A stretch of 8,722 nt of DNA from assembly GCA_029935135.1 (NCBI GenBank), contig JAOZKX010000063.1, positions 1 through 8,722 of the forward strand. Reading direction: 5' to 3'. Each line of letters starts with the position of its first letter. Position 1 is the first letter of the stretch. Source of the DNA: Desulfocapsa sp. GTDB lineage: Bacteria; Desulfobacterota; Desulfobulbia; Desulfobulbales; Desulfocapsaceae. Position numbers and translations under genes: made by a program. Positions 5,683-8,722 of the stretch are shown here, one piece after another. The notes under the pieces were generated by a model. It was not told the DNA's origin. It did no database searches and saw only the letters and a program-made list of their open reading frames with translations.

Positions 5683-6858
5683 ATGTTTTTTGTAGATAAT
5701 CCCTATATTTCCGACTTTTTCAAAATAACTGTCAGGGACAACAACATCCCAATCGTTGCCACAGATATCGCAAAACAGTCAGGCCTCTTGAGTGGAACCA
5801 ACATCATTAGTGAAGAAAGTGCCATTAAGATGGCCCGGGAGTCCGACGATCTAGCCATCTATACCACCTCTGAAAATGCCATCGGCTGGATCGCAAAACA
5901 TCTTGCCTTTAGTAACCTTCCGCAAAAAACAGAGCTCTTTAAAAACAAGCTGCAATTTCGGAAAATGAGTCAATCGCTCTACCCGGGCTTCTTTTTCAAA
6001 GGCGTCAGGATAGAAGAGCTAAGGACACTCCAGATCGATACGATCCCACTGCCCTGTATTATCAAACCGGCAGTAGGTTTTTTCAGCATGGGAGTCCATA
6101 AGGTATCCACTGCAGAGGAATGGGCAGCGAGTGTTGAGACTATCCTTACAGAAGTTGAACAGTGCAAGTCTCTTTACCCTAAAGAGGTTCTGGACACCAG
6201 CTCCTATATTATTGAACAGGTTATAAATGGCGAAGAATTTGCAATCGATGCCTACTACAACGCGGCTGGAGAAGCTGTTATTCTCAGCATCTTCAGACAC
6301 ATGTTTTCCTCTGACACCGATGTAAGCGACCGGGTTTACACGACCTCCAAAGAAATCATCAAAAACAATCTCCAGGAATTCACTGAATTCACAGACAAAA
6401 TAGGCAAATTAGCCGGTGTCAGAAACTTTCCTGTCCATATAGAATTACGCCGGGAAAAAGATGGCACGCTCCTCCCCATCGAAGTCAACCCCATGCGCTT
6501 TGGCGGCTGGTGCAGCACCGCCGACATGACCTTTCACGCCTACGGATTCAACCCCTATCTCCACTATTATTCCCAAAAGAAGCCGAACTGGGAGAAGGCC
6601 TTGCAGGGAAAAGAAGGAAAACTCTTCAGCCTGATTGTACTGGATAATTCAACAGGCACAAAGGGCGAAGAGATCTCCTCGTTTGACTATGAAAAACTCT
6701 TATCTACCTTTGAAAAACCGCTGGAACTGAGAAAAATCAATTACAGCCAATACCCTGTCTTTGGCTTTCTCTTTACAGAAACGCAAGAGGATAATTTCCT
6801 TGAACTACAAAACATTCTGGACTCAGATCTCAAACAATTTATACAAATTGTAAAATAA
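5683..6858 (+). CDS. ATP-grasp domain protein, carboxylate-amine ligase-like, substrate unknown
   Basis: A 391-residue cytoplasmic protein with no signal peptide. The N-terminal 80 residues look like a pre-ATP-grasp alpha/beta domain. The ATP-grasp core follows: Lys88 near the first nucleotide-binding strand, PCIIKPAVGFFSMGV (124-138) with Lys128 and a small glycine-containing loop, IIEQVINGEEF (176-186) with Glu179 and Glu184, then HIEL (252-255) and the metal-binding IEVNPMRFGG (266-275) with Glu267, Asn269 and Arg272. Residues 305-391 form a C-terminal region I cannot assign. Such enzymes couple ATP hydrolysis, through an acylphosphate, to joining a carboxylate to an amine or thiol; the substrate cannot be inferred. 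The ATG at 5683 has only a weak ribosome binding site, although MFFVDNPYISDF looks like a natural start. No partner biosynthetic gene is adjacent: a terminator lies upstream and a secreted lyase downstream. Confidence 0.82.
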   Translation: MFFVDNPYISDFFKITVRDNNIPIVATDIAKQSGLLSGTNIISEESAIKMARESDDLAIYTTSENAIGWIAKHLAFSNLPQKTELFKNKLQFRKMSQSLYPGFFFKGVRIEELRTLQIDTIPLPCIIKPAVGFFSMGVHKVSTAEEWAASVETILTEVEQCKSLYPKEVLDTSSYIIEQVINGEEFAIDAYYNAAGEAVILSIFRHMFSSDTDVSDRVYTTSKEIIKNNLQEFTEFTDKIGKLAGVRNFPVHIELRREKDGTLLPIEVNPMRFGGWCSTADMTFHAYGFNPYLHYYSQKKPNWEKALQGKEGKLFSLIVLDNSTGTKGEEISSFDYEKLLSTFEKPLELRKINYSQYPVFGFLFTETQEDNFLELQNILDSDLKQFIQIVK

Positions 6859-6942
6859 TCTATTCAAAGCCCTTATGTTTCTCCGCATATGGCCGGCTTT
6901 TGCTATTTTAGCCTTGCTAAATCTGCACTGACCAGCATACAC

Positions 6943-6953
6943 TCAACAGTTGA
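6943..6953. repeat. Short inverted repeat upstream of the lyase gene
   Basis: TCAAC-A-GTTGA is a perfect five-base-pair inverted repeat 51 bases before the lyase start codon. It is the only clear symmetric element in the 146-base gap (6859-7004). In that gap I see no strong promoter and no intrinsic terminator for the ATP-grasp gene; TTGCTA at 6915-6920 could be a -35 box but lacks a convincing -10. A short element like this may be an operator or may occur by chance. Confidence 0.25.
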
Positions 6954-7004
6954 ATGGAGTAAAAAAAACAACCACACAACAAAGACTATCCATCACAATC
7001 CACC

Positions 7005-8681
7005 ATGCGATTTTTTTTTAGTATCTTTTGTTTCCTTTCCCTCAGCTTTGCCTCCGGTTTTGAAGCAGTGGCTCTTCCTGCCTTCCCGGGGGCTGAAGGT
7101 TTTGGTTCTGACACAGTCGGCGGTCGGGGAGGAAATGTGCTTCATGTCACCACCCTGCTCGACAACGGAGACAACAACTCTCCTCTCGGAGGCTCCTTCC
7201 GGGAAGCAGTTCGTGCCTCAGGAGCCAGAATTGTTGTCTTTGATGTCTCCGGTATAATCTATCTCCAATCCCCATTGATTATTGAAGAACCCTTTATCAC
7301 CATTGCCGGACAAACTTCACCGGGAGGTATCTCCACAGCCGGACATTTTATGGCCATCTGGACCAATGATGTCATTATGCGCCATATGCGGATTCGTACA
7401 GGCAGCAATGAAATCGTCTACGAACGGGGTACAGCTGATGATCCCGATGGAGAAGGGGAAATTGTCTGTTATGACGAGATGTATCAGAACTGCAACCAGG
7501 GAAACAAGGTGCCCTGCTCCACCCCTGGAGTTCCCCATGTTCTACGAACGAACGGCCTGTGTGACAATAGTGATTATGTCGGTGTGGATCCCGAAACTCT
7601 GGACTCTTTTTATGTTGCAGGTCCAGCCATGCCCAGCTGGTTTCCCGGGGCCACCGGCTATAATATCATCATTGATCACTGTTCTTTCTCCTGGGGTGTT
7701 GACGAAACATTCTCCTTTGCCACTGGAGCCCATAATATGACCGTTCAATGGTCTTCAATCTTTGAGGGTCTGGCCTATGCCGGGCATCCAAAGGGCGAGC
7801 ACAGCAAAGGAATGCTCTGCTCCTTTAAATACGGTGGGGTGAAGGAAATTTCCATCCACCATAATTACTTCGCCAACTCAACGGCCCGACAACCGCTTAT
7901 CAGCGGCAGAGCCTGTGCTGTCGTTGATGATATCTACGACAACTGGCTGGATTTCAGAAACAATGTCACCCTGCTCGGGCCCTATAACGGCAACGCCAGT
8001 TTTGAAAACAACGGACGGGGTAATGCGGTGAACAACTGGCTGCAGCCAAGCAGTGAGACAAGAGACACAGCACTTGGTTGGTCATACTGGGGCACCCCCC
8101 ATGACGATCACTACCTCTATCTGAAAGGAAATAAGGGGACTCACAGTGTCAACGCAGACAATCCTGACTGGGCCATAAATAATGAGTGGCGGGAAAACCC
8201 GGCATCGGTGCAATACAGCAAAAGCACCCCCTATCCCATTGTGCCTGCCTACCTGCCGTACACATTTGAGGCTACGGCTGATTTTGCCCACTGTGTTGTC
8301 ACGGCTGTTGGTGCCACAGCACCCGTAATAGACAGTGTTGATCAGCGCATGAGAAACGAATGGAGCGCAGGCAGCTATTCTGTGCCCAACAACATCACCT
8401 ATCCTGATGATTACCCGGTCTATGCAACCCCATCACCACCGCTTGACACAGATCAGGATGGAATGCCGGATGAATGGGAACAGGCCCATGGACTGCAACC
8501 GACACAGAATGATGCGGCAGCAATCAGCAGTGGTAATGAATACACAAACATCGAAATGTATATCAATACATTGGCAGAAAAGAGTATTGCGTTTGATTCC
8601 ACCTGTATGGCTGAATATAGTCAGGTAAAACGGGAGATGAATGTCCTCTATCTCATTCTACCAACGCTCCACAACCAGTAA
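7005..8681 (+). CDS. Secreted polysaccharide lyase family 1 (pectate lyase-like) protein
   Basis: A 558-residue protein with a signal peptide (hydrophobic 3-18, probable cleavage near AVA at 21-23). The mature start FPGAEGFG and GGRGGNVLHVTTLLDNGD (39-56), then GSFREAV (63-69), IVVFDVSGII (76-85) and TIAGQTSPGG (99-108) form the usual opening of bacterial family 1 lyases. DHCSFSWGVDETFSF (224-238) supplies the Asp/Glu cluster expected to bind calcium, and STARQPLISGR (292-302) contains the likely catalytic Arg295. The family cleaves pectate-type polyuronates by beta-elimination outside the cell. Residues 132-216 are an insertion with four cysteines (155, 163, 171, 186). DTDQDGMPDEWEQAHGL (481-497) is an Asp-rich, calcium-type motif common at the end of such lyases. 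The last 30 residues (about 529-558) go beyond that end and are unassigned. No good ribosome binding site precedes the ATG. Confidence 0.88.
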   Translation: MRFFFSIFCFLSLSFASGFEAVALPAFPGAEGFGSDTVGGRGGNVLHVTTLLDNGDNNSPLGGSFREAVRASGARIVVFDVSGIIYLQSPLIIEEPFITIAGQTSPGGISTAGHFMAIWTNDVIMRHMRIRTGSNEIVYERGTADDPDGEGEIVCYDEMYQNCNQGNKVPCSTPGVPHVLRTNGLCDNSDYVGVDPETLDSFYVAGPAMPSWFPGATGYNIIIDHCSFSWGVDETFSFATGAHNMTVQWSSIFEGLAYAGHPKGEHSKGMLCSFKYGGVKEISIHHNYFANSTARQPLISGRACAVVDDIYDNWLDFRNNVTLLGPYNGNASFENNGRGNAVNNWLQPSSETRDTALGWSYWGTPHDDHYLYLKGNKGTHSVNADNPDWAINNEWRENPASVQYSKSTPYPIVPAYLPYTFEATADFAHCVVTAVGATAPVIDSVDQRMRNEWSAGSYSVPNNITYPDDYPVYATPSPPLDTDQDGMPDEWEQAHGLQPTQNDAAAISSGNEYTNIEMYINTLAEKSIAFDSTCMAEYSQVKREMNVLYLILPTLHNQ

Positions 8682-8722
8682 TCGCCAATGCCTGCCAAGC
8701 TAAACCCCAAAGAATTTGGCTT

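Noticed and set aside
5152..6858. Small secreted protein plus ATP-grasp as precursor and maturase of a modified peptide
   Set aside because: The small protein has a Sec signal peptide and a folded-looking beta domain rather than a leader/core design, and a strong terminator separates the two genes.

Overview
The window looks like chromosomal DNA of a strictly anaerobic, sulfate-reducer-like bacterium, most likely of the Desulfobulbales type within the former Deltaproteobacteria. This is an inference: it rests on a heme synthase of the AhbD radical-SAM type, its pairing with hemE, a standard grpE/dnaK pair and Gram-negative secretion signals. No rRNA or other phylogenetic marker is present to confirm it. 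I see no mobile element, tRNA, rRNA or CRISPR array.

Left part (1-1077): a heat-shock pair on the minus strand, grpE followed after 183 bases by the first 31 codons of dnaK. The 215-base divergent gap between grpE and the next gene carries a well-spaced sigma70-type promoter for grpE (TTGACA, 17 bases, TATTGT), a small hairpin in the grpE leader and a perfect TATAAT facing the other way. No CIRCE element or hrcA gene is visible.

Middle part (1078-4973): a tight plus-strand run of ahbD (heme synthase), hemE (uroporphyrinogen decarboxylase) and an HD-domain phosphohydrolase with gaps of 16 and 8 bases, then after 29 bases a secreted right-handed beta-helix protein. HemE makes coproporphyrinogen III and AhbD consumes Fe-coproporphyrin III, so this pair may be two ends of one tetrapyrrole route. 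The HD protein and the beta-helix protein have no evident biochemical role in it.

Right part (4974-8722): accessory-looking single genes, each with its own spacing and signals. A 119-residue secreted protein has a clear promoter, preceded by two tandem 10-base repeats and followed by a strong intrinsic terminator. Next comes an uncharacterised 391-residue ATP-grasp ligase with a 28-base inverted repeat in its leader. Last is a 558-residue secreted polysaccharide lyase family 1 (pectate lyase-like) protein with a C-terminal Asp-rich calcium-type motif. The two beta-helix proteins and the small secreted protein suggest an extracellular or polysaccharide-related theme, but nothing ties them into one proven system. 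The items most worth a second look are the HemE/AhbD pairing, the orphan ATP-grasp enzyme and the repeat-plus-promoter element at 5063-5115.
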